In this document: in pieces, positions 34,846 to 42,702 of the stretch
Layout: each line of letters begins with the position of its first letter
How positions within the stretch are numbered: position 1 is the first letter of the stretch
The notes under the pieces: generated by a model
What the model was told of the DNA's origin: nothing
The model's database searches: none
What the model saw: the letters and a program-made list of their open reading frames with translations, nothing else
Translations under genes and position numbers: made by a program
DNA from: Nocardioides sp. Root190
GTDB taxonomy: Bacteria; Actinomycetota; Actinomycetes; Propionibacteriales; Nocardioidaceae
DNA: 64,000 nucleotides
Assembly: GCF_001428565.1 (NCBI RefSeq)
Contig: NZ_LMIA01000010.1
Coordinates: 1 to 64,000 of the forward strand
Direction: 5' to 3'

Positions 34846-35378
34846 GAGTCCTTCTTCCGGGGGACGAACTTCAGCACCCGGAAGAGCATCGTCGCGACCT
34901 GCTCGCTCGAGCCGTCCTCGTGCTCGACGTACCAGGTGTTGCGCGAGGTCACGAAGTAGCCGACACCCATCCCGGTGGCCTTGGGCCCGACGACGGAGTC
35001 CAGCGCAGTGGTCACCCGCAGGCGCTCCCCCACCTGCAGGTAGCGGTCGTAGGACTGGTCGCAGTTCGTGCCGAGGACCGCGGTGAAGCCGGCATCGGTG
35101 AGCACGCGCATCATCGAGTGCAGCGGGTCCTGGTCGGACGGCTTGCCGCCGAGTCCGTACATCGTCCAGACCTGCGCCATCGACGGCGGCGCCTCGCCCG
35201 CGCTGAAGCGCGGGTTGTCGAGTCCCATCGCCTCGAGCCAGTTGTTGATCGTCGGCTGGTTGACCTCGTCACGGGAGAACCGCTCGGCGGCCTCCCCCCA
35301 GGCCTTGATCCGCTCGGCCTCGGCCAGCACGTGCTCGTGGACGTCGGCCGGGACCAGCTCCTGGGCTGGCGCGCTCAT
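34842..35378 (-). CDS. MaoC-like dehydratase (N-terminal part of ChsH2)
   Basis: A 178-residue hotdog-fold protein matching the N-terminal domain of ChsH2-type hydratases (NQPTINNWLEAMGLDNPRF, APPSMAQVWTMYGL, CDQSYDRYLQVGERL). The active-site Asp/His motif of MaoC is absent, as is usual for the non-catalytic subunit. ATG overlaps the stop of the acyl-CoA dehydrogenase gene. Confidence 0.85.
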   Translation of the reverse strand: MSAPAQELVPADVHEHVLAEAERIKAWGEAAERFSRDEVNQPTINNWLEAMGLDNPRFSAGEAPPSMAQVWTMYGLGGKPSDQDPLHSMMRVLTDAGFTAVLGTNCDQSYDRYLQVGERLRVTTALDSVVGPKATGMGVGYFVTSRNTWYVEHEDGSSEQVATMLFRVLKFVPRKKDS

Positions 35379-37534
35379 CGCGGCACCCGCGGCAGGCCGA
35401 GCCCGAACATCGAGATCAGCTCGCGCTGGACCTCCTGCACACCGCCACCGAAGGTGATGACGAGATTGCGCTTCGCCTGGGCGTCGAGGTAGTCGAGCAG
35501 GTCGCGGGTCACCGGGTCACCCGCGTCACCGTGGCGGTGGACCAGGGAGTGCAGGTCGGCGAGCAGGTGCTGGACCTGGTCGGAGGCGAACACCTTCGAG
35601 GACGAGGCGTCGGCCACCTTGAGCTCACCGGACGCCGCCGCGCGGGCGACCTCCCAGTTGAGGAGCTCGTTGATCCGGAACACCGCCGTGGTCTTGCCCA
35701 GCAGGTCCCGCACGTCGTGCTCGTCGCGGATGCCGGCAGCGTCTGCCCAGCGCACGACACGGTCGCGCAGGCCCTCGATCCGGCCGGCCGGCCCGAGCAT
35801 GACCCGCTCGTGGTTCAGCTGGGTGGTGATCAGCTTCCAGCCCTGGTTCTCCTCACCGACGAGCATGTCCGCAGGCACGCGCACGTCGTTGAAGTACGTC
35901 GCGTTCACGTGGTGGGAGCCGTCGGCCGTGATGATCGGCGTCCAGCTGTAACCCGGGTCCTTCGTGTCCACGATCAGGATCGAGATGCCCTTGTGCTTCG
36001 GGGCGTCCGGGTCCGTCCGGACGGCGAGCCAGAGGTAGTCGGCCTGATGGCCGCCCGTGGTCCACATCTTCTGGCCGTTGACGACGTAGTGGTCGCCGTC
36101 GAGCCGGGCGGTGGTCCGCAGCGAGGCAAGGTCGGTGCCCGCGTCGGGCTCGCTGTAGCCGATCGCGAAGTGGACGTCGCCAGCGAGGATCCGCGACAGG
36201 AAAAGCTCCTTCTGCCGCTCGGTGCCGTACCGGATCAGCGTGGGGCCGACCGTCTGCAGGGTCACCGACGGGAGGTGCACGTCGGAGTACTGCGCCTCGT
36301 TGGCGAAGATGGTCTGCTCGATCTCGCCGAGTCCGTGGCCGCCGTACTCCTTCGGCCAGCCGACCCCCATCCAGCCGTCGGTGCCGAGCTGCCGGATCTG
36401 GCGCTCGTAGGTCGGTCCGTGCCGGTTCCACGCGCCCTCGACCGGATCCGGGTCGTGCTGGCCCTCGAACGCGGCCGCGACACCACCGAAGTAGGTCCGC
36501 AGGCGGTCCTTGAGGGCGCGCTGGTCCTCGGTGAGCTCGAGGTTCTTCGCGGACACCGACTCGACCGGCACCTGGTCGGCCGTGGTGTCCAGCGCGTGGG
36601 CCAGATCGGTGCCCCAGGTCGTGTAGCCGACCAACGGGTAGGTGATGTCGACCCCCATCCCGCCGTGCAGGTGGTGACAGGTGCGGAAGGCGTACGGCGC
36701 GACCTGGCTGACCCAGTAGCCGGCGACGGCGAGGTCGTCCCCGGCCGGCAGGCCTTCGGCGACCCGCCACACTGCGTTGTCCGCGGCGAGGTCGAGCGTG
36801 CGGGAGGTGACGTAGACGTCCGCCATCTGGAGCGAGACTGCCTGGAACTCGGCCAGGGCGCGACCGAACTGGCGGCGGCCCTTGACGTACTCCGCGGTGA
36901 GGTCGCGGGCACCGGCGAGCACCCCGGCGGCCGTCACGGTGAGCCCGGCACGGGCCAGGTCGAGCAAACGACCTGCCGCCCCGTCCTCCAGCAGGTCGGC
37001 AGGAGCGCCGTCGAGGAGGACGGTGTGCTGCGGGGCGCTGCTCGACACGCTGGCGGGGAGCAGCTCGACCCCCGGTCCGGTCGGGTCGACGAGCACCACC
37101 ACGTCGCGCTCGCCCTGCCGGGCGACGACGAGCAGGCGGGTGGCCTCGGCCGCCCAGGTCACGGCCAGCTTGCGACCGGAGACCCTGCCGTCGTCGTACG
37201 ACGCGTCACCGCGGAGCGCAGGCGTCAGGAGGACCTCGCCGGAGGCGACCCCGGGAAGGAGCTCCTTGCGCTGCGCATCGGTGCCGTACGACGCGAGGGT
37301 GAGTGCGCCGCAGCAGAGGGTCTCCCACGCAGGGACCTGCACCCCGGCCTGCCCGGCCTCACGCAGCAGCACGGCGATCTCGGTGAGCCCGAGTCCTTCA
37401 CCGCCGTGCTCCTCGGGAACAGGGAGCGCCGTCAGGCCGGCCGCGGCCCAGGCGGACCACTTCCGCGCGTCCGACTCACGCTCGAGGACCTCGCCGACGA
37501 CGGCGCGGACTGCATTGATCGCCTCAGCATCCAC
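35375..37534 (-). CDS. Fused double acyl-CoA dehydrogenase (ChsE1-ChsE2 / FadE34-like)
   Basis: A 719-residue protein made of two acyl-CoA dehydrogenase units. The N-terminal half (to about 330) is a divergent, probably structural unit. The C-terminal half (about 345-719) has the FAD and substrate motifs YSEPDAGTDLASL and QKMWTTGGHQADYLWL and the terminal FGGGVQEVQRELI. Mycobacterial steroid dehydrogenases are either alpha2-beta2 (FadE28/FadE29) or single-chain fusions (FadE34). It starts with GTG 9 nt downstream of a KstR-type operator. First gene of the steroid operon. Confidence 0.88.
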   Translation of the reverse strand: MDAEAINAVRAVVGEVLERESDARKWSAWAAAGLTALPVPEEHGGEGLGLTEIAVLLREAGQAGVQVPAWETLCCGALTLASYGTDAQRKELLPGVASGEVLLTPALRGDASYDDGRVSGRKLAVTWAAEATRLLVVARQGERDVVVLVDPTGPGVELLPASVSSSAPQHTVLLDGAPADLLEDGAAGRLLDLARAGLTVTAAGVLAGARDLTAEYVKGRRQFGRALAEFQAVSLQMADVYVTSRTLDLAADNAVWRVAEGLPAGDDLAVAGYWVSQVAPYAFRTCHHLHGGMGVDITYPLVGYTTWGTDLAHALDTTADQVPVESVSAKNLELTEDQRALKDRLRTYFGGVAAAFEGQHDPDPVEGAWNRHGPTYERQIRQLGTDGWMGVGWPKEYGGHGLGEIEQTIFANEAQYSDVHLPSVTLQTVGPTLIRYGTERQKELFLSRILAGDVHFAIGYSEPDAGTDLASLRTTARLDGDHYVVNGQKMWTTGGHQADYLWLAVRTDPDAPKHKGISILIVDTKDPGYSWTPIITADGSHHVNATYFNDVRVPADMLVGEENQGWKLITTQLNHERVMLGPAGRIEGLRDRVVRWADAAGIRDEHDVRDLLGKTTAVFRINELLNWEVARAAASGELKVADASSSKVFASDQVQHLLADLHSLVHRHGDAGDPVTRDLLDYLDAQAKRNLVITFGGGVQEVQRELISMFGLGLPRVPR

Positions 37535-37543
37535 GAACCAAAC

Positions 37544-37557
37544 TGTAACGTGTTCTA
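37544..37557. promoter_or_regulatory. KstR-type operator
   Basis: TGTAACGTGTTCTA (reverse: TAGAACACGTTACA) fits the mycobacterial KstR consensus TNNAACNNGTTNNA at every defined position. It lies in the 34-nt gap between the divergent acyl-CoA dehydrogenase operon and the alpha/beta hydrolase gene, so one TetR-family repressor could control both. Confidence 0.75.
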
Positions 37558-37568
37558 GTCTGAGATGC

Positions 37569-38480
37569 ATGGCGGTCGTCTCACTCACCCACGTGGCGCG
37601 TCGACGGGTCCATCTAGCGTCGACGGCCATCCCGCAAGGCCGCATGGTCGAGCTGCCGGGACGCGGCGGGGCCACCTGGGTGACCGACACCCCCGGGCCG
37701 AGCCCGCACTCCCCCACCATCGTGCTGCTGCACGCACTGGGGACCACTGGCCTGCTGACGTGGTTCCCCTCGATCCAGCCGCTCTCCGAGCGCTTCCGGG
37801 TGGTCACCCTCGACCAGCGGTGGCACGGGCGCGGCATCCAGAGCGAGGAGTTCTCGCTCGCCGACTGCGCGGACGACGTGGCAGCCCTGGTCCAGGTGCT
37901 CGACCTGCGCGACGTCGTCGTCGGCGGCTACTCGATGGGCTCGATCGTCGCCCAACGGGTGTGGCGCCAGCACCCGGAGATCGTGCAGGGACTCGTGCTC
38001 GGCGCGACCACCGACCGCTTCCAGCTCAACCCCGCCGAGCGCGGGTTCTTCCTCGGGATGGGGACCACGATGCTCGCGCTGCGTGGCGTGTCCCGGTCCC
38101 GCACGGCACTGAAGGCCGCCCGGGCGGCTGCCCGGGGCATCGACTTCGTTCCCTCGGACATGCACGAGTGGGCCCTGCGCGAGTTCCGCTCGACCAGTCC
38201 CTGGGCCGTCGGTCAGGCCCTCGCGGCGCTCGGCCGCCACCACTCACGACCGTGGCTGGGACGCATCGACGTCCCGACCGCGGTGGTCGTGATGATGCGC
38301 GACCGGGTCATCCCGACGTCGCGCCAGATCGCCCTGGCCCGCTCCATCCCCGGGGCCACCATGCACGAAGTCGACGACGGGCACGCAGGATGCGTGCTCG
38401 CCGCCGACAAGTTCGTGCCGCGGTTCGTGGAGGCCGCGGCCACCGTCAATGCACGGCGCCGCGACTTCCGCGGACGCTAG
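37569..38480 (+). CDS. Alpha/beta hydrolase
   Basis: A 303-residue alpha/beta-hydrolase-fold protein: oxyanion region LLHALGTTGLLTWFP, nucleophile elbow GYSMGS, and catalytic histidine in DDGHAGC. Likely an esterase or C-C hydrolase. Its promoter region contains the KstR-like site, so it may belong to steroid or lipid catabolism. ATG at 37569. The 3' end overlaps the convergent TerD-family gene by four bases. Confidence 0.83.
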   Translation: MAVVSLTHVARRRVHLASTAIPQGRMVELPGRGGATWVTDTPGPSPHSPTIVLLHALGTTGLLTWFPSIQPLSERFRVVTLDQRWHGRGIQSEEFSLADCADDVAALVQVLDLRDVVVGGYSMGSIVAQRVWRQHPEIVQGLVLGATTDRFQLNPAERGFFLGMGTTMLALRGVSRSRTALKAARAAARGIDFVPSDMHEWALREFRSTSPWAVGQALAALGRHHSRPWLGRIDVPTAVVVMMRDRVIPTSRQIALARSIPGATMHEVDDGHAGCVLAADKFVPRFVEAAATVNARRRDFRGR

Positions 38481-39052
38481 AGAACAGCGGCGACAGCGGG
38501 CAGCAGGTCGTGAAAGGTCCGCCCATTGGCGATCTGGCCGATGGCCTGCATGACCCATCCGTTGCCCTCGCGGTACACCTTCGCCATCACCTGAGCGTTG
38601 TGAGTACCCGAACCGGTCAGCTCATAGCGGGCCAGCTCTCTCTCGTCAGTGCTGTCAACCAGTCGGCAGAGTGCGTTCTCGATCTGTGAGAAGTCCTGAC
38701 CGGTGAAGGAGTTGACCACAAAGACCAACGTGTGTGCGTTGGCCGAGATGTTGACTAGATCGACGATGATTGACTCGTCGTCGCCATCGCCCTCGCCGGT
38801 GCGGTTGTCACCGGTGTGGACGATCGACTTGTCCTTGCTCTGGAGTTGCTGAAACCAGACGACGTCGACCAGTTCGTTCCGTGCGTCGAAGATCAGGCAG
38901 GTTGCGTCGAGATCGATCTCCTGTGTCTTCGAGCCGAACAAGCCCTTCTTCTTCTTGGCGTCCCATCCCAGCCCCATCCGGACCTTGGAGAGCGACTGAC
39001 CACTGCTTTTGGCCAACGAGACCCGTTGACCCTTGGCGAGCGAAACCGACAC
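38477..39052 (-). CDS. TerD-family protein (TerZ-like)
   Basis: A 191-residue TerD-fold protein with two N-terminal SLAKG repeats and an intact calcium loop [12 protein letters not shown]. The C-terminus (IANGRTFHDLLPAVAAVL) differs from the usual DFGV ending. A Lys-rich insertion (DAKKKKGLFGSK) follows the first strand. GTG start with AGGGGA upstream. Divergent from the HNH nuclease gene. Confidence 0.9.
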   Translation of the reverse strand: MSVSLAKGQRVSLAKSSGQSLSKVRMGLGWDAKKKKGLFGSKTQEIDLDATCLIFDARNELVDVVWFQQLQSKDKSIVHTGDNRTGEGDGDDESIIVDLVNISANAHTLVFVVNSFTGQDFSQIENALCRLVDSTDERELARYELTGSGTHNAQVMAKVYREGNGWVMQAIGQIANGRTFHDLLPAVAAVL

Positions 39053-39092
39053 GGTATTCCCCTTTTCAACTGTCTGGAATGGGAAACCTACC

Positions 39093-39098
39093 TATGAT
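39093..39098 (+). promoter_or_regulatory. -10 box for a leaderless HNH nuclease gene
   Basis: TATGAT lies exactly 7 nt before the GTG start at 39105, the position expected when transcription begins at the first base of the start codon. There is no Shine-Dalgarno site before the GTG. No good -35 box is visible. Confidence 0.45.
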
Positions 39099-39104
39099 CG
39101 CACG

Positions 39105-39944
39105 GTGTCGTGGGCGAATCGTTTCCGTTCTTTGGCTGTTCTCGGATCGTCGGTCACACTGCTCGCGGTCGCCGGGCTGGGCGTGACTCAGGTGCGAGCC
39201 GATATCGAGCTCGAGCGGGCGAAACCCGCGATCTCCTCCGCGCCGTCCGATGCCCCCGGCCAGTCCGATGCCCCCGGCCAGTCCGATGCCCCCGGCCAGT
39301 CCGATGCCCCCCGGCCGTCCAGCGCGCCCGCGCCAACCGCCTCGGCACTGCCGTCACCGACCGAGGACCTCACTGCGCTGCTCGATTCGATCAGAATGCT
39401 CTCGGCACGCCCCCACCCAGTCGGCTACGAGCGAGGCTGCTCCCCCGGCGAAGGCTGCGTCTTCGGACCGGCATGGACCGACGACAACGACATGGAGTTC
39501 GGCCGCAACGGGTGCGACACCCGCAATGACACCCTGCGCCGAGACCTCGACGAGGTCGTACTGAAGGACGGCACTAACGGATGCGTCGTGCTGTCCGGAA
39601 CTTTCATCGAGCCCTACACCGGCCAGCGGGTGCACTTCGTGCGCGCAGAGACCGACGTCCAAATCGATCATCTGGTGCCTCTGTCGCTCGCCTGGGACCT
39701 CGGTGCCCATGCGTGGCCGGCCGAGCTGAGGGTGAACTTCGCCAACGACCCCCGAAACCTCTTGGCCGCCGACGGCCCGGCGAACCAGTCAAAGGGCGAT
39801 CAGGGCCCCGGCACTTGGTTGCCCGTCAACAAGGACTTCCGCTGCAACTATGCGGAGAGGTTCACCCGGGTGGTCATTGCCTACGACCTACCGCTTCCCG
39901 TGGCCGACATCGAGTCACTCCGCCTCACCGCTGCCGCCTGCTGA
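39105..39944 (+). CDS. Secreted HNH-family nuclease
   Basis: A 279-residue protein with an N-terminal signal or anchor helix (about 9-28: LAVLGSSVTLLAVAGLGV), a Ser/Pro/Ala-rich linker with SDAPGQ repeats, and a C-terminal HNH/DUF1524-type nuclease domain. The catalytic core is DVQIDHLVPLSLAW followed by NDPRNLLAADGPANQSKGDQ; six cysteines suggest an exported, disulfide-bonded enzyme. Such exported HNH proteins are common in actinobacteria. It lies between two TerD genes, convergent with the large Ter operon. Confidence 0.85.
   Translation: MSWANRFRSLAVLGSSVTLLAVAGLGVTQVRADIELERAKPAISSAPSDAPGQSDAPGQSDAPGQSDAPRPSSAPAPTASALPSPTEDLTALLDSIRMLSARPHPVGYERGCSPGEGCVFGPAWTDDNDMEFGRNGCDTRNDTLRRDLDEVVLKDGTNGCVVLSGTFIEPYTGQRVHFVRAETDVQIDHLVPLSLAWDLGAHAWPAELRVNFANDPRNLLAADGPANQSKGDQGPGTWLPVNKDFRCNYAERFTRVVIAYDLPLPVADIESLRLTAAAC
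39246..39317. repeat. 18-bp tandem repeat in the HNH nuclease linker
   Basis: Three perfect copies and one imperfect copy of TCCGATGCCCCCGGCCAG encode SDAPGQ repeats. In-frame, so copy number can vary the linker length between the membrane or signal region and the nuclease domain. Confidence 0.9.
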
Positions 39945-39959
39945 GTCGAGGCTCCGGCT

Positions 39960-40499
39960 TCAGGCCACGTCGATGCCCAGGTCGGTCGCGATACCAGCCA
40001 GTCCACTGCTGTAGCCCTGAAGGACGGCACGGACCTTCCAACCGCTCGAAGGGTGATGATATATCTCCAACACTTGGACGAGGCTCTCGACACCGAAGGT
40101 GTCGGAGGCGACGGAGATCAGCTCGTCGCCCGACTGCAGGCTGAGGACACGCGCGGACAGACCGGTCAGCGATGCCAAGGTCGAGTCGCCGTCGAGCGTG
40201 GCGACGGTGACAATCACCTTCGACGCCCGGCTCGGCAGATCAGCGAGCGAGATCGCGATCTGGGCCCTGTCCGTGACCGGAGAGCGCTCCGGCTCGAGCA
40301 GCCACACGGAGTGCTCAGGAGACGACGGGTTGTTGAAGTAGACGAAGTGCTTCTCGCTGATCGCCTGCCCGTCGAAACCGACAACGAAGGCTGAGGCGTT
40401 GACCTCGACGTCCGTCGAGTCCCAACGCAGGCCGACCAGGAGTCCGGTGGTGATGTCCATTCCGCCAAGCTGGGCGTTGGCTCCCTTGCTGAGCTTCAT
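39960..40499 (-). CDS. Degenerate TerD-family protein lacking the calcium loop
   Basis: A 179-residue TerD-fold protein (start MKLSKGANAQLGGMD, end QGYSSGLAGIATDLGIDVA). At the place of the acidic loop (DNxTGxGDGDDE in other TerDs) it reads LLEPERSPVTDRAQ, so the main calcium site is lost. I start at the ATG at 40499, preceded by a perfect GGAGGAAAG; an ATG further upstream would cover that site. Last gene of the 12-gene operon, 14 nt after the GTPase gene. Confidence 0.88.
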   Translation of the reverse strand: MKLSKGANAQLGGMDITTGLLVGLRWDSTDVEVNASAFVVGFDGQAISEKHFVYFNNPSSPEHSVWLLEPERSPVTDRAQIAISLADLPSRASKVIVTVATLDGDSTLASLTGLSARVLSLQSGDELISVASDTFGVESLVQVLEIYHHPSSGWKVRAVLQGYSSGLAGIATDLGIDVA

Positions 40500-40513
40500 C
40501 TTTCCTCCGGTCA

Positions 40514-41665
40514 TCAGGTGAACGACATCGCCCATTTGAAGGCGTCGAGCACGCGGAACGGGGCGATCCCTCGTGGATTGATCATCTTGTCGTCCGGCGA
40601 CTCTCCGAGAGCGGACGCCGCGAAGTAGCGATGATGCCTCGTGCGGTCCTTCAACGTCGCTTCGATCAGCGGCACGCCGAGTTCGATCAGGAGCGTGCGT
40701 ACTTCTTCGTGCAACAGGTCGCCGTCATGAGCGTCCCAGACAGGAGTCGCCAGTCCTGGGTCGCGGACCAACGGGGAACCCGCCCTCGACATGATCCCCG
40801 ACCATCGTGGGTTCGACACGTCGCGCAGGCGCTGCATGACGTCGAACTTGGAAAGTACCAGCGCAACGGGGATGTCCGTCATGGCACCAGGGATGTGACC
40901 CGTCATGTGGCCCAGCACCAGATTGAGGACCACCAGCGGATCGCCACCAAGTGCTTGCGCCGAGGGGATGGCGTCAGCCAGCACTGCCCGGATCTCGGCC
41001 ACCTTCAGCGGGTCAACCATCAAGAAGACCGCATTCGCGCGGCTCAGGAAGCTGAACTGCTGTCGGTTGACTGCTGAATTTTCCAGGTCCTCACCGGCGA
41101 CGTCCTTCAGAACGAGAATTCGAGGCAGGACCTCACCGTTGATTCGCTGCGTCATGCGGAACATCAGCGGTTCACGACCTGCTGACGTCGCCGAGTTCAT
41201 ACCATCCGTGGCTGGCATCAGTCGTCGCTGCTCCAACAGCGGCTCTTCGTAAATAGCGCGGAAGCGGGCAGCCGTACTCCCGAGGGGCTCGACCGCCGAA
41301 TGCCACTGTCGCTCCGCCAGGAGATGCAGCTGCATGACGCCCGTCGCCACCAACAGGCTCTTGCCCGTGGTGCGGGCTCCCGCCATCGCGATCGTCGTGA
41401 CCCGACTCTGACGCCACAGGGCGGGGATCTCGTAGCGGCAGTACGGGCAGGCCTCGGTGGTCGTGTGCAGCTTGCACTTCCCACAGGTGCCCTGCGGGAG
41501 TTCGGCCGTGGAGTTCGGCGCGATCTGGACCAACGGCCGCACCTGTACGTCGAACCCCAGCACTCGGGCGGCCGCCTCATCGGCCTTGGGTGCGCAGGTC
41601 CCCGTGCACACCAGTTCGTGCGGCATCGGCGGCAGTCTGTGGAAGCACTGCGGGCACTGACTCAT
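40514..41665 (-). CDS. Zinc-ribbon TRAFAC-type GTPase (DO-GTPase2-like)
   Basis: A 383-residue protein. The N-terminus has two zinc ribbons (C4, C7, C20, C24 and C61, C64, C73, C76). The P-loop is GARTTGKS at 96-103. A switch-II-like DVAGED (188-193) and a G4-like LSKFD (271-275) follow. This matches the TRAFAC-clade GTPases that Pfam calls DO-GTPase2, found with GAP1 proteins in predicted bacterial conflict or stress systems. Only one GTPase domain is visible. Overlaps the vWA gene by four bases. Confidence 0.82.
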   Translation of the reverse strand: MSQCPQCFHRLPPMPHELVCTGTCAPKADEAAARVLGFDVQVRPLVQIAPNSTAELPQGTCGKCKLHTTTEACPYCRYEIPALWRQSRVTTIAMAGARTTGKSLLVATGVMQLHLLAERQWHSAVEPLGSTAARFRAIYEEPLLEQRRLMPATDGMNSATSAGREPLMFRMTQRINGEVLPRILVLKDVAGEDLENSAVNRQQFSFLSRANAVFLMVDPLKVAEIRAVLADAIPSAQALGGDPLVVLNLVLGHMTGHIPGAMTDIPVALVLSKFDVMQRLRDVSNPRWSGIMSRAGSPLVRDPGLATPVWDAHDGDLLHEEVRTLLIELGVPLIEATLKDRTRHHRYFAASALGESPDDKMINPRGIAPFRVLDAFKWAMSFT

Positions 41666-42702
41666 CCGGCGTACCTCGCGGGCTCTTCGGCTGCCAGGGC
41701 CGCGGCGAGTTCAACGGAACGGACGAGCGCAGGGTCGTCGTCGACAGCGATCACGGTGGCTCGGGCACTGAGGCTCGACAGCAGCGCGAGGTCGTCGGCG
41801 AACCACTCGGGGCGGGGCGCCGCCGGCAGTCCGAGCACCGATCGCCCCCAGACGACGAGTCGAAGGTCGAGGCGAGGGAACTCGTCAAGGGCAGCCATCA
41901 CCTCGGGGATGTCCGAGGGGACTCCGCTTAGGACGGCCAACAGAGATCCTCCCGAACCGAGAACCGCGCCGGCGTTGCGAACCACCGGCGCCAAATGGAG
42001 CCACGACGCCAGAGCCTCACTATCGCGAATCGCCGCAATGACATCATCGGCGTAAGTGGGTCCTGCCGTCACAGGACTCGGCGACCATGGGGTTGTCCGT
42101 AGGACTCCCTTCGGACTGCGCCGCATCCACTCCTGACCGATCCCGGCCACGAGTCGCACGACTTCCCGCATCGACTCCTGCTCGAGGCGCCGTGCCATGG
42201 AAACGGAGCCGTCGACTGCGAACACCCACGGCAACGAGGAAGCCGGGACGGCACTGACGAAGGCCTCGCGGAAGGCATAGGCACCCGGCCGCGACCAGTC
42301 GCCACGGCCTTGGCCAGCGATCGGTTCGGATGCCCTCTCCGGAACCTTCACGGTGACGCCGTCCGATGTGATGGTGAGATTTGCGAACTCCACGGACCGC
42401 TTCGCCCCGACGTCTGACGGCGAGACCACAACTTGCTCGGGGTCACCGGCCAGGTCGGCGCGAATGCCGAGTCCGACCGTCGTCCCCGGGGGAATCAGGC
42501 CGCCGTCAGCACCTTCCACGCGGAGACTCAGCACCCGTGGCTGGGTGAGGATCACTGCCTCGGTCGGCGACACCCACGCCACCTGGGCGAGCTTGTCCCC
42601 CTCGAGAATCCGCAGCACCACGCCCTCGGCGACTCCCGCGAGCGTCACTCTGAGTGGCGCGAGGCTCATCACGTACGACTCGCCGCCCTTGAGTTCAGGC
42701 AC
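41662..42702 (-). CDS. Intracellular vWA-like protein
   Basis: A 346-residue protein. The N-terminal 130 residues look like a beta-sandwich. A von Willebrand factor A-type domain follows, with the MIDAS motif DGSVS (D164, S166, S168) after WVFAV. No signal peptide or membrane helix. It probably binds a partner through a metal ion. GTG at 42702, with GGAAGGGA upstream and an 8-nt overlap with the GAP1-like gene. Its close coupling to the GTPase gene suggests the two proteins act together. Confidence 0.78.
   Translation of the reverse strand: MPELKGGESYVMSLAPLRVTLAGVAEGVVLRILEGDKLAQVAWVSPTEAVILTQPRVLSLRVEGADGGLIPPGTTVGLGIRADLAGDPEQVVVSPSDVGAKRSVEFANLTITSDGVTVKVPERASEPIAGQGRGDWSRPGAYAFREAFVSAVPASSLPWVFAVDGSVSMARRLEQESMREVVRLVAGIGQEWMRRSPKGVLRTTPWSPSPVTAGPTYADDVIAAIRDSEALASWLHLAPVVRNAGAVLGSGGSLLAVLSGVPSDIPEVMAALDEFPRLDLRLVVWGRSVLGLPAAPRPEWFADDLALLSSLSARATVIAVDDDPALVRSVELAAALAAEEPARYAG

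Noticed and set aside
37565..37567. ATG at 37565 as start of the alpha/beta hydrolase
   Set aside because: It is out of frame with the conserved hydrolase motifs; the ATG at 37569 is in frame.
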